A stretch of DNA of 64,000 nucleotides from an uncultured Myxococcaceae bacterium (GTDB lineage Bacteria > Myxococcota_A > Polyangia > Polyangiales > Ga0077539): NCBI GenBank assembly GCA_945952225.1, contig CAMFHP010000022.1, forward strand, positions 23,790 to 87,789. The letters are read 5' to 3'. Shown here in pieces: positions 16,738 to 27,766 of the stretch (the stretch's first letter is position 1; every line of letters begins with the position of its first letter). The notes beneath the pieces were generated by a model. The model was not told the origin of the DNA and made no database searches. It worked only from the letters and a program-made list of their open reading frames with translations. The position numbers and the translations under genes were made by a program.

Positions 16738-17922
16738 ATGCCCCTCGTTCGCTCCGTTCCCCTCGAAGATGCGTGGCAAAAACTGCTGTCCGACAGCCTC
16801 GGACGACGCATCGACGCGAAGCCCCTCGCGCTCATGGTGGCCCGTCAATCCGCGCGCTACCGCGGCGAAGACGTGGCCCTCGCACACGCCGATGCGCTCG
16901 CGGCGCGCGCGCTGTTCTGGTTTCCCCGCGACGTGCACAAGTTCGCGCTGCCTTCGCACGAGCTCCTCGCGGCGGGTGCGCTGCCCGACCGTCCGCTACG
17001 CATCCTCGACGTGGGCGCGGGCCTCGGCGCGAGCTCACTCGGCGTGGTGCGCGCGCTCACACCGCAACGCAGCGTCGATCACATCACCGCCGTCGACAAC
17101 GACCCGCAGGCCCTCGCGCTCCTCAAGCGCATCGCGTCGGCCGCTGCGCGGGAGGGGCTTCTGCCCGCGGTTCCCTCGCTCGACACCGAGACGCGCGACG
17201 TGTCTGCGCAGGGCTGGGATCGGCACCTCGGACGCTACGACCTCGTGCTCGCGGGGCTCTCGTTCGTCGAGATGACCCGCGGCCTCGGCGACGAGCACGC
17301 GCGCGCCCTGGCCCTCGCCTCACACTTCGAAACGCTCCTCACGCACGTCGTCGACGACGGCGCCGTGGTGATCGTCGAGCCCGCCACGCGCGACGAGGCG
17401 CGCGCCCTTCAACGCGCCCGCGAGGTGCTGCTCGCTCGGGGTGTGACGGTCTTCGCGCCGTGCACCCACGCAGGCCCGTGCCCCATGCTCGTGAGCGAGC
17501 GCGACTGGTGCCACGAGGATCTCGCCGAGGCCTCGCTCCCCGCGTGGCTCGTGCCCGTCGCGCGCGAGGCGGGGCTCCGCTGGGAGGGGCTCACGTTCTC
17601 GTACCTTACGCTCCGTCGCGACGGGCGCACGCTCGCGTCGTCGCTGCACCGCGAGGCGCAGCCCGCGCTCGTGCGACTGCTCTCGCCCGCCCTCGAAACC
17701 AAGGGAAAGACCGAGGCCATCGTGTGCGGCGCGCTCGGCCACGGACGCACCACCGCGCGGGTGATGGAGCTCGCCCGCGATGCGAAGCGCCACGCGGGGA
17801 TCACCCTCGGAGACACCGCGCGCGGTGACCTGCTCTCCGTGCCCGCGGAGTCCCTCGCCGAGGAGGGTAAGACCGTGCGGCTCGCACCGGGCGCGTGGGT
17901 GCGCCACACGCCGACGGGGTGA
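16738..17922 (+). CDS. Rsm22-like ribosomal small-subunit methyltransferase
   Basis: A 394-residue class I methyltransferase of the Rsm22/METTL17 family. The SAM-binding motif is LRILDVGAGLGASSLG (~84-99), followed by the acidic ITAVDNDPQ. A cysteine-containing stretch FAPCTHAGPCPM (~239-250) corresponds to the family's Fe-S/metal ligands, with a further cysteine in RDWCHED. Rsm22 proteins act on or chaperone the small ribosomal subunit, mainly in mitochondria, and the bacterial members are little studied. The start is the first Met giving a standard N-terminus, back to back with ccmC. Confidence 0.78.
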   Translation: MPLVRSVPLEDAWQKLLSDSLGRRIDAKPLALMVARQSARYRGEDVALAHADALAARALFWFPRDVHKFALPSHELLAAGALPDRPLRILDVGAGLGASSLGVVRALTPQRSVDHITAVDNDPQALALLKRIASAAAREGLLPAVPSLDTETRDVSAQGWDRHLGRYDLVLAGLSFVEMTRGLGDEHARALALASHFETLLTHVVDDGAVVIVEPATRDEARALQRAREVLLARGVTVFAPCTHAGPCPMLVSERDWCHEDLAEASLPAWLVPVAREAGLRWEGLTFSYLTLRRDGRTLASSLHREAQPALVRLLSPALETKGKTEAIVCGALGHGRTTARVMELARDAKRHAGITLGDTARGDLLSVPAESLAEEGKTVRLAPGAWVRHTPTG

Positions 17923-17923
17923 G

Positions 17924-20900
17924 CTACGCGCCGAGCCCGAGGGCCTTCGACCAGCGCAAGAGAAAGTCGCGCATCGAGGGCCGCAGGCGGGGATCGAGGC
18001 GCGTGGTCTCCGCGAGGAGCTGCACGAGCTCGGGCCGCGTCTGCGCCTCGGGCGGGAGCTTCTGCCACGGGAGCGCCATGGAGCCGTGGCGCACGAGCAC
18101 CGCGTTGAGCTCGGGGCTGCCCTGCAGAAACGGGTTCTCGCCCGTGAGCAGCTCGAAGATCACCACGCCGAGCGCGTACACGTCGACGGGCGGGCCGAAG
18201 AGGTTGAGCCCGCGCGCGATCTCGGGCGCGATGTAGCCCGGCGTGCCCGTGACGCCTTCGTTCGAACCGATGCGCGTGAGCTCCGTCGCCACGCCGAAGT
18301 CGATGAGCACGGCGCGCACGATCTCGGCGCTCCCCCAGGTGGCCGCGTCGAGCACCGCGTCGGGGGGCATGTCGAGCTGAACGATCACGTTCCCGGGCTT
18401 GATGTCGCGGTGGATGATCTTGCGCGCGTGGAGCCACGCGAGGGCCCGCGCCATGTCGCGCACGATGGGGCCGAGGGCGCGGAGGTCGAGGCGTCCCACC
18501 TTGCGCAGCAGCGTTTCGAGCGAGGCGCCGGGGATGTACTCCAGCGCGATGTACGCCCCCTCGTCGACCACGCCCGCGTCGACGATGCTCACGATGTTCG
18601 GGTGCACCACGGCCGAGAGGCGCTCCATCTCGCCCTCGAACATCGCCCGCGCGAGCTCGGCCGACGTGCCGCGGAACTTCTCCCACCGCAGGAGCTTCAC
18701 CACGAGCTTCTTGCCCGGCGCGCCTCCCTCCGCGAGAAAGGTGCTCGTCATGCCGCCCTCGTGCGCGCTCGACAGCTCGCCGAGCACCTTGAGCCGCGCG
18801 ATGTACCGCACGCCCTCGCGCTGCGTCTGAAGCGCGCCGCTCGCCTGCGCGCGCACCGCCACGAGCGCCTTCGCCAGCACCGCGCGGAGGCCGGGTTCGA
18901 GCATCGGTCCGCACGCCGACGCGATGGCCTCGGTCATCGCCGAGAGCTCCGAGAGGTAGTGCTCGACCACCTCGGCGCGCCGCGCGGCGTCGATGAACTT
19001 CAGCGACGTCGAGGTCAGCAGACGGTTGATGCGCCCCGCGCGCTCGGTGAGCGACTCGCCCGCGCGTGCCGTGGTACCCGCCGACGGCGTGCGCTCGCCC
19101 TCCAGCGTGAGCGCGAAGGCCGCCTCGTCGCGCGCCCGACGGATCGAGTCCGCAAGACCCGCGAGGTCGGTGAGGTCGAAGCGCGGGAGCCCCGACCAGT
19201 GGGCCTCGGGCCTGCGCTGCGCCACGTCGATGCACTCCGCCGCGAGGGCCGAGAGCAGCACGCCCATGCGACACGACTCGCCGCCCGCCACCGCGCCGAG
19301 GGCCGCCGCGTCGTGGGCCACGTCGTGGTGCGCGCGCTCCGTGGCCTCCATCAGCGCGAAGAGGCGGTCGACGGGCTCGGCGGGCACGTCGTCGCCCATC
19401 CACCGACGGAGCCGCACGTGCGACGACTGGAGCGTGCCCCGCAGCGCGAGCCACGTGAGCACCACCGCGGGCGCGCTCGCGCCGAGCGAAAAGAGCAGCG
19501 GCTGCGAGAGCTCGACGAGCGTCGCGCCGAGGTAGCGCATGAGCACGGGCTGGCCGAACATCGCGTCGTCGGCGAGGCGTTCGAGGGTTTCGAACACCTG
19601 CTCGCGCTCGACGTCGCCCTGACGCTTCCCCGGAGGCAGCGAGCGGGGCAGCGCGCCGGCCGCGCGGATGAGCCAACGGCGCCACGCGTAGGCCGCCGGC
19701 GTCGGTCGGCGAAGGCCCGTCCACACCATCTTCAACAGCCGCGTGCGAAGGGACTCCGCGGCGTCGAGCGCGGCCGTGTGCGAGCCCGCTTCGGCCACGC
19801 GTCCCGCGATCACCGGGAGGTCTCCCTCGACGACGAGGTCCACCAGCTCTTCGAGGACCACGCTGCCCTGCGAGGCCACGCGCGACGTGTCGCTCCCCAC
19901 GGCCCGCGCGGAGTTCGCGATGAGCACCTCCATGTCGGCCACGAAGGTGTCGACGTGGGCCCGCACGCTCACCTCCGCGGGCGCGCCCGACACCGCGTGT
20001 GCGAGCTCGGCGACGAGCCCCGCAGGCGAGCGATCCTCGGGGCTCGCGAGGCGCGTCGCGAGGGCCAGTGCACGCTCCACCCGCTCGGCGTCTGCACCGC
20101 TGCCGCCGCGCCACGACTCGGCCCGCGTGCGCACGTCGAGGGCCAGGGGCTCGACCATCGGGAGCGCCGACGGGTCACGCAGACGGATCTCCTGCAACGC
20201 GCGCAACACCGCGAGCCACGCCTCGGGACCGCCCCGCGCCGCGATGCGCGCCGCGAGCGAGCGCCACTGGTCGTTCTCGTCGAGGCACAGGTCGGGGAGC
20301 GCCACCGCGAGCGCGGCCATCTGCGCGGCCTCGTGCGCGGGGGTCTCTCCCGCCGACACCGCGTCGAGGAGGCGCAACGTCGCGCTGCGACACGCGAGGA
20401 GGTCGGAGCCCGCGTGGGGAGCGAGACCGCCGAGGGCCGCGGTCGCGCGGAGTCGCACGGCCGTCGAAGGCCCCTGTTGCAACAGCCCGAGGAGGCGCTG
20501 ACCGAGGCCCGGGAGCGAGCCCGCGAGGCGTCCCATGGCGCGGGCCGCGCGCGACCACACGCCCACGCGCGGGTGCGAGAGCAGCATCGCGAGGGCCTCC
20601 TGCGCGGCGTCGGCGGCCGAGGGAGACAGCTCACGCGCCACGTCGGGATGCGACGCCAGCGCCGACAACATCCGCGCGGCGCGGAGCGCGTCACGGGGCA
20701 GCGACGCGATGGACACGAGCGACGACCACACCGACGGCGCGCGCTCGGCCAGCTCGGCGAGCGGACGAAAATGCACGCCCTGGAGCTCGCCCACGAGGAG
20801 CGCGAAATCCACCGCGGCCGCGCCCCACGCGGGGAGCTCGTCGACCGCGCCGGCCTGGAGCCACGTGACGAGGAGCTCCGCGGACTCTTCGACGGGACCG

Positions 20901-21568
20901 CGCTCCACCCGACGGCGCACCGACGATGCGATGAGCGCCGCGGTGGGGCCGAGCGGGTCTTCGGCGGGCGCGTCGGAGAGCGCCATGAGCACCTCGGCCG
21001 ACGAGATGCGTTCGAGCTCGGGCGCGTCGGGTTCGACTTCGAATCCCGCGAGCGAGGGCGGCGCGCTCGGGGCGTGCGAACGACGGCGGTGGCCGTGACC
21101 ACGGAGGGCCTTGCGCGCGAGCATGAGGGCCTGGAGGGCGCCGAGCACCACGCCGGGCTGCGACTCGCGGGCGCGCATCCAGCCCTGGAGCGCGCGGCTC
21201 ATGGGCACGAGGTCTTCGACGGGATACACGTACACGCGCTCGGGCTGGCGCGTGACGAGGAGGAGCTCCTGCATCAGCGTCGCGACGCCGCCCACGAGGT
21301 CGCGGAGCTTCACGCCGAGGGGAACCGCCACGCCGGCCCAGTCGATCCAGCGGAGGAGCGCGGCCTCGCGGGCGCGGGGATCTTCGACGGCGCCGAGGCC
21401 CGCCCAGAGGGTCACCGCGCGCTCGTCGTCGAGCTCCTCGGTCCATCGCAGCAAGACGAGAAAGGCCTCGTCGCGGGGCACGCCGTCGCCCGCGGGAGGC
21501 ACGGACCAACGCACGGCGCTCCGGCGTGTGGGTTCGGGCGGTGTGGAGGCTTCGCGCTGGGTTGCCAT
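17924..21568 (-). CDS. Giant Ser/Thr protein kinase with N-terminal helical-repeat region
   Basis: A 1214-residue protein. Residues ~1-920 are alpha-helical and Ala/Leu-rich, with HEAT-like repeats (e.g. RAAGALPRSLPP, AMGRLAGSLPGLGQRLLGLL). The Hanks-type kinase domain is C-terminal (~926-1205): the Lys motif KKLVVKLLRW, catalytic IIHRDIKPGNV (~1050), metal-binding LIDFGVATEL and VTGTPGYIAPEIARGL are intact. The glycine loop (LGELSSAHEGGMT) is atypical. There is no membrane helix, so it is cytosolic. Most bacterial kinases place the catalytic domain first, so this is an inverted layout. The start at MATQREAS was preferred; nine more codons are possible. It begins 116 bp from the divergent lipoprotein. 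Confidence 0.85.
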   Translation of the reverse strand: MATQREASTPPEPTRRSAVRWSVPPAGDGVPRDEAFLVLLRWTEELDDERAVTLWAGLGAVEDPRAREAALLRWIDWAGVAVPLGVKLRDLVGGVATLMQELLLVTRQPERVYVYPVEDLVPMSRALQGWMRARESQPGVVLGALQALMLARKALRGHGHRRRSHAPSAPPSLAGFEVEPDAPELERISSAEVLMALSDAPAEDPLGPTAALIASSVRRRVERGPVEESAELLVTWLQAGAVDELPAWGAAAVDFALLVGELQGVHFRPLAELAERAPSVWSSLVSIASLPRDALRAARMLSALASHPDVARELSPSAADAAQEALAMLLSHPRVGVWSRAARAMGRLAGSLPGLGQRLLGLLQQGPSTAVRLRATAALGGLAPHAGSDLLACRSATLRLLDAVSAGETPAHEAAQMAALAVALPDLCLDENDQWRSLAARIAARGGPEAWLAVLRALQEIRLRDPSALPMVEPLALDVRTRAESWRGGSGADAERVERALALATRLASPEDRSPAGLVAELAHAVSGAPAEVSVRAHVDTFVADMEVLIANSARAVGSDTSRVASQGSVVLEELVDLVVEGDLPVIAGRVAEAGSHTAALDAAESLRTRLLKMVWTGLRRPTPAAYAWRRWLIRAAGALPRSLPPGKRQGDVEREQVFETLERLADDAMFGQPVLMRYLGATLVELSQPLLFSLGASAPAVVLTWLALRGTLQSSHVRLRRWMGDDVPAEPVDRLFALMEATERAHHDVAHDAAALGAVAGGESCRMGVLLSALAAECIDVAQRRPEAHWSGLPRFDLTDLAGLADSIRRARDEAAFALTLEGERTPSAGTTARAGESLTERAGRINRLLTSTSLKFIDAARRAEVVEHYLSELSAMTEAIASACGPMLEPGLRAVLAKALVAVRAQASGALQTQREGVRYIARLKVLGELSSAHEGGMTSTFLAEGGAPGKKLVVKLLRWEKFRGTSAELARAMFEGEMERLSAVVHPNIVSIVDAGVVDEGAYIALEYIPGASLETLLRKVGRLDLRALGPIVRDMARALAWLHARKIIHRDIKPGNVIVQLDMPPDAVLDAATWGSAEIVRAVLIDFGVATELTRIGSNEGVTGTPGYIAPEIARGLNLFGPPVDVYALGVVIFELLTGENPFLQGSPELNAVLVRHGSMALPWQKLPPEAQTRPELVQLLAETTRLDPRLRPSMRDFLLRWSKALGLGA

Positions 21569-21668
21569 CGTGGGAGGTGCCGTGCGGCAGGGCATTCTAT
21601 GGGACCCACCCCGACGAACACGAGGATTTGACCAGTCGTAACGGCCGCGGCGCCCGCGCGATCGGTGC

Positions 21669-21674
21669 TACCGT
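21669..21674 (+). promoter_or_regulatory. TANNNT -10-like hexamer before the calcium-repeat lipoprotein
   Basis: TACCGT lies ten bases before the GTG at 21685, with CGCCCCCGCT between and no Shine-Dalgarno site. It resembles the hexamers before several other genes in this window. Confidence 0.35.
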
Positions 21675-21684
21675 CGCCCCCGCT

Positions 21685-22431
21685 GTGCGACGTTCGGGCG
21701 TTGTCATTCCCCTCGCGCTCCTGCTCGCCTCCTGCGGCGAAACCGCGGCGCCCGTGGGGCCCGACGCGACCGTTCCCGCGGATCGTCCTCCGGTCGTCGA
21801 CGCGCCTTCGCCCACGGCCGACACCGACGGCGACGGCCTCTGCGACCTCACCGAACGCGACCGCCGCACGGACCCCACGAACCCCGACACCGACGGCGAC
21901 GGGCTCCTCGATTCGTTCGAAGTGCGCGCGGGCGACGACCCCCTCTCGGGCCGCAGCCCCGCGGCCACCAACCGCATCGCGTTCACCGAAGGCGACACCA
22001 CGCGGCTCGCGATCGTCACGTCGCTCGACTACCAGGGCGCGGGCGAGTCGCTCCTCGCGGCGATGCAGAACCGCACGCGCGGCGTCGACGACCTCGACGC
22101 CTCGGACCTCGTGGACTTCACCCTCACCGCCGTGTCGGCCAACCCCGCGGCCTTCGTGGGCGCGCTCATGGGACCGCGCTTCGTGGGCGTGGCGGGGCGC
22201 GCGGTGCTCACCTGGCAGCTCGACGCGCAGCTCCGCGCGGCGGGTGACGGCGGGGTGATGGCGCTCGGATGTCGCCGCGCGTACGAAGCCACGCTCACGG
22301 TGAAGCGCGTGGGCGACGACGTGGTGGCGGCGCGTCCCGTGGTGGTCGACGTGGCGCCCGCGGCGGGGGCGACGGCGTCGTGGCCGCGGGTGAGCCGCGA
22401 GGGGTTCTGCCTGCCCGCGCGGTGTTTCTGA
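21685..22431 (+). CDS. Lipoprotein with thrombospondin type 3 calcium-binding repeats
   Basis: A 248-residue predicted lipoprotein. The start is the GTG giving VRRSGVVIPLALLLASC, an ideal signal with lipobox LASC; longer versions would bury it. Residues ~45-85 carry two DTDGDGL repeats (DTDGDGLCDLTE, DTDGDGLLDSFE) that bind calcium in thrombospondin type 3 proteins. The C-terminal ~150 residues are a domain I do not recognise, with cysteines near the end (CLPARCF). It is probably on the outer-membrane surface. A conserved repeat half-site begins at the stop codon. Confidence 0.78.
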   Translation: MRRSGVVIPLALLLASCGETAAPVGPDATVPADRPPVVDAPSPTADTDGDGLCDLTERDRRTDPTNPDTDGDGLLDSFEVRAGDDPLSGRSPAATNRIAFTEGDTTRLAIVTSLDYQGAGESLLAAMQNRTRGVDDLDASDLVDFTLTAVSANPAAFVGALMGPRFVGVAGRAVLTWQLDAQLRAAGDGGVMALGCRRAYEATLTVKRVGDDVVAARPVVVDVAPAAGATASWPRVSREGFCLPARCF

Positions 22432-22444
22432 GAGGGTGTTGACG
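22426..22444 (+). repeat. Solo half-site of the palindromic element
   Basis: TTCTGAGAGGGTGTTGACG matches 18 of 19 bases of the left end of the 161-bp element at 61290-61308. No inverted partner is visible within ~200 bp on either side. It begins at the end of the lipoprotein gene, between two converging genes. Confidence 0.65.
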
Positions 22445-22448
22445 GGGC

Positions 22449-24397
22449 TCAGCCCGCGAGGCGCTCGTGGCGTTCGAGGCGCTCGTCGATGAGGGCGCGC
22501 ACCTCGGCGAGCTTGAAGGGCTTCTCGACGCAGGTGTTGTCGCAGCGGTCGAGAAAGTCTCGCGCGTTGGGCGTGAACGCGCCGCCGGTCAGAAAGATCA
22601 TCGCGCGCGCCGCCTCGGGGTCGAGGGGCGAGAGCGCGTCGTAGAACTCCATGCCCGTCATGTCGGGCATCATCAGGTCGCAGAGCACGAGGTCGAAGCG
22701 CTCGCCGTCGAGAATGCGTCGGAGCGCATCGCGCGCCTTGCCCGCGGCCACCACGTCGTAGCGCGATCCGAGGTAGCGCGTGAGGATGCGCAGCACCTGC
22801 TCGTCGTCGTCGATGACGAGGAGCCTCGCGCGGCGTGGTGCTTCCGATGGCGCCGGGGTCTGCGCGGGCGCCGCGGAGGGCACCGACAGGTCGACGGGCG
22901 CCGCGGGGAAGGTCACGCGGAAGCAGCTCCCCATGCCGGGCGCGCTCTCGACGACGATGGTGCCGCCGAGGGAGGTGACGATGCGGTGCGAGATCGACAG
23001 CCCGAGGCCCGTGCCCTGCCCCGGCTCGCGCGTGGTGAAGAAGGGCGTGAACAGACGCGCGATCACGTCGTCGGTCATTCCCTGTCCCGAGTCGCGGACC
23101 TCGACGACGACGTGGCCGCGCTCGTCGGCGCGCGTGACGACCTGCACCTCGTGGGCGTCGCGGTTGCCCTCGGGAATCGACTGCGCCGCGTTCACCAGAA
23201 GGTTGAGGAACACCTGACCGAGCCGCGGGGCGTTGGCCATGAGCATGGGCACCGGCGCGTAGCGCTTCACGAGCACGGCGCGGTGACGGAGCTGGTTGTC
23301 GGCGAGGCGCAGCGAGGCGTCGAGCACCTCGCGCACGTCGACGGGCACCACCTTGTCGTCGGGCGCGCGGGAGAAGAGCGTGAGGTCTCGCACGATCTTC
23401 ACGATGCGCTGCGAAGCCTCGCGCGCGTCGCGGAGCTCCTCGTCGATGCTGCCCATCGCGGCGCGGTCGTCGGCGGTGACGGCGAGGCGCCGGAGGTCGT
23501 GCACCTCGCGCTGCGCCAGCTCGACGTTCGCGAGCACGGCGGCCAGGGGGTTGTTGATCTCGTGGGCCACGCCCGCCGCGAGGATGCCCACGGACGCCAT
23601 GCGATCCGCCGTGGCGAGCTGGAGTTGCAGGGCCTTCTGCGCGGTGATGTCTCGCCCGACGCCCACCACGCCGATCACGCGCCCGTCGAACGACCGCCGC
23701 GGCGCCATGCTGATGTGCAGGGTGCGTGTGCCGTCGGGGGTGTCCCAGGTCCACTCGTAGAGGGTGCGCTCTCCGCCGAGGGCCCGCGCCACCGCCGACT
23801 GGTGCGACTCGATGTGGCCCGCGCCGCCCATGATCTCTTCCGCCGTGCGCCCGAGGAACATCCGCGGGTCGACGTGCGACACGCTGATCCACCGGCCGTA
23901 GAAGCCGTCGTAGCGCCCCTCGGTGTCGAGCGTGAACACCACGTCGTCCATGGAATCCACGAGCGAACGGAAGCGCGCCTCGCTCTCGCGTAGGGCGTTC
24001 TCCGCGCGTCGCAGGGCGTCGAGCTCGGCCACCTCGCGCAGCGCGCGGTCGACCGCGGGGCACAGCCGCGTGAGCCGCTCCTTGCGCATGTAGTCGTCGG
24101 CGCCGGCCTTGAGCGACTCGACGGCGGGCTCCTCGCCCGCGGCGCTCGACACCACGAGCACGGGCACGCGCGCCGACTGCCCGCGCACGGCCCGCAGCAC
24201 GCGGTCCATGTCGAGCTGACGGAGGGCAAAATCCGTGAGCACAACGTCCCATCGCTGCGCGCGCAGCGCCTCGTGGAGCGCGGCGTCGGCCTCAACCCGA
24301 CGCCACACGGGCGCGTAGCCTCCGCGGGCTAACTCCTGCGCCAGACGATCCGCGTCCTCGTCGGAGTCGTCGACCATCAGCACCGCAAGCTCTCGCA

Positions 24398-24401
<4 letters not shown>
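22449..24401 (-). CDS. Soluble hybrid histidine kinase (REC-PAS-HisKA-HATPase-REC)
   Basis: A 650-residue cytosolic sensor kinase. Residues ~1-120 are a receiver ([29 protein letters not shown]). A PAS domain follows (~140-270, ending [13 protein letters not shown]). The kinase core has [13 protein letters not shown] as H-box, [13 protein letters not shown] as N-box and [11 protein letters not shown] as G-box. A second receiver ([19 protein letters not shown]) closes the protein. The N-box form (NAAQ) is typical of NtrB-like kinases. Its start overlaps the upstream kinase gene stop by four bases (ATGA), so the two should be co-translated and act in one phosphorelay. No dedicated output regulator is adjacent. 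Confidence 0.92.
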
Positions 24402-26272
<1,871 letters not shown>

Positions 26273-26565
26273 CCGCAGGCGCCGCGCTTCGATCCCCTCG
26301 TCGCCCGCATCGACGGCGGCATCCAGCGCTCGGCGAACGGTCGAATGTCCGTTGCACGGGGGAAGAACGAACGCTGAAACGCATCGAACAGCATGGGAGT
26401 GGTCGGCCCTCAGTGCGCGCGACGCTCCAACACGCCGCGCCGTGGAGCGCCGGTGGGGTCGCTCGCAGCCTCCGCCTACGGGGATCTACCTCGCGCCGAA
26501 CGGTCGCTGAGTCAATCGCGCATCACCCTATGTTCGCGGGGTTTTCTGCGCGTCACGGTCGAGGT

Positions 26566-26580
26566 GTGGGAAATTCCCAC
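26566..26580. promoter_or_regulatory. Operator-like palindrome GTGGGAA-A-TTCCCAC
   Basis: Two 7-bp arms flank a single central base, forming a 15-bp dyad. It is AT-rich at its centre and lies ~70 bp before the kinase start and ~295 bp before the histidine-kinase start. The regulator is unknown. Confidence 0.5.
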
Positions 26581-26631
26581 GGGTCGTGGCGAGGTCGCAT
26601 CGGGTGACGCACGGCGCGCGGCGCTGCGTGG

Positions 26632-26637
26632 TAGCGT
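26632..26637 (+). promoter_or_regulatory. TANNNT -10-like hexamer before the Ser/Thr kinase
   Basis: TAGCGT is followed by nine bases and then TTG (26647), or 15 bases and then ATG (26653). The surrounding GGTAGCGTCGCG is identical in pattern to the site before the TPR gene at 36321. Confidence 0.4.
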
Positions 26638-26652
26638 CGCGACGCGTTGGCG

Positions 26653-27717
26653 ATGGAGTCCGCGACCGCATCCGTCTGGCCGCCGGGCGCGCTCGTGGGA
26701 GGGCGCTACGCCGTCGTGCGCCGCATCACCGCGGGTGGCATGGGCGAGGTGTACGAAGGCCGCGACGTGAAGCGCGACCTGCCCGTGGCCCTCAAGCGCA
26801 TGGTGCTCGACGGCGGCGGGAGCGCGCTCGAACGGGCCCGCCGCGTGCGCGAGGCCACCGTGCGCATGGAGCGCGAGGCGATCCACACGTCGCGCCTCGG
26901 GCACCCGGGCATCGTGAACGTGCTCGACCTCACCTACGACGCCGACGAGACCCCCGTCGTGGTGATGGAGCTCCTCGAAGGCCAGACCCTCGACGCGCTG
27001 CTCGCGTACACGCCCCTCCCGCCGCGCGTGGCCGTCGACTGGATCGCGCAGGTGCTCGACGCGCTCGCCGTCGCGCACGCCCACGGCGTGGTGCACCGCG
27101 ACCTCAAGCCCGCCAACCTCTTTCTCGTGCGCGACCCCGCGATGGCTACGGGCGTGCGGGTGAAGATCCTCGATTTTGGTGTGGCCCGCGTGGTGCGCAG
27201 CGACGCGCCCGAGGGAAGCGACGGCGACGACGCGAGCACCTCGGTCACCATGGCCAACGTGTTTCTCGGGTCGTTCGAGTACGCCTCGCCCGAGCAGTTC
27301 GACGGCGCGCAACGGGTCACCGCGCGGAGCGACCTCTACGCCGTGGGTGTGATCCTCTACCGCGCGCTCACGGGGCTCCACCCGGCCCGCACGCGCGCCC
27401 TCAACGACCTCATGCTCCGCACCCTCTTCGGCAACATCGAGCGCAGCCCCCGCGCCGTGGTGCCCGAGGTCTCCGAGGCCCTCGACGCCGTGGTGCAGCG
27501 CGCCCTCGCCCACGGGCCCGCGCAGCGCTTCGAACGCGCCGAGCTCTTTCGCGACGCCCTCGTCGCCACCCTCGCCCCGCCCGCGATGACGGCCCCCACC
27601 ACGCCGCCGCCATCGCCCGCGCCGCAAGGCCCTCGACGCGCGACGTCCTTCGCGCTCGCCGCGGTCGCCGCCCTCGGATGGATCGCCGCCGCCGCGCTCT
27701 GGGCCCTCACGCGCTGA
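26653..27717 (+). CDS. Ser/Thr protein kinase with C-terminal membrane anchor
   Basis: A 354-residue Hanks-type kinase. The domain covers ~20-290: glycine loop ITAGGMGEVYEG, catalytic lysine VALKRM, HRDLKPANLFL, ILDFGVARV, and an activation segment ending FEYASPEQFDG. A Pro-rich linker and one C-terminal helix (SFALAAVAALGWIAAAALWAL) anchor it with almost nothing outside, so it lacks an extracytoplasmic sensor. A TTG two codons upstream is an alternative start. The following zinc-ribbon gene starts 49 bp downstream and may encode its partner or substrate. Confidence 0.9.
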   Translation: MESATASVWPPGALVGGRYAVVRRITAGGMGEVYEGRDVKRDLPVALKRMVLDGGGSALERARRVREATVRMEREAIHTSRLGHPGIVNVLDLTYDADETPVVVMELLEGQTLDALLAYTPLPPRVAVDWIAQVLDALAVAHAHGVVHRDLKPANLFLVRDPAMATGVRVKILDFGVARVVRSDAPEGSDGDDASTSVTMANVFLGSFEYASPEQFDGAQRVTARSDLYAVGVILYRALTGLHPARTRALNDLMLRTLFGNIERSPRAVVPEVSEALDAVVQRALAHGPAQRFERAELFRDALVATLAPPAMTAPTTPPPSPAPQGPRRATSFALAAVAALGWIAAAALWALTR

Positions 27718-27766
27718 CGGCGAGGGTGTTGCTCGCGGGGCGCGGGCTGTGATTGAAGACCCGCTG

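Larger units (their letters stand above)
26273..26652. other. Divergent regulatory region between histidine kinases and Ser/Thr kinase
   Basis: 380 bp without a gene, separating the divergent histidine-kinase operon from the Ser/Thr-kinase operon. The notable feature is the near-perfect palindrome at 26566-26580; a TAGCGT hexamer sits just before the kinase start. Confidence 0.6.

Noticed and set aside
17780..21631. A 1283-codon open frame on the plus strand across the kinase gene
   Set aside because: It is rich in His/Arg/Glu with no domain or signal, and is the antisense shadow of the minus-strand kinase in GC-rich DNA.
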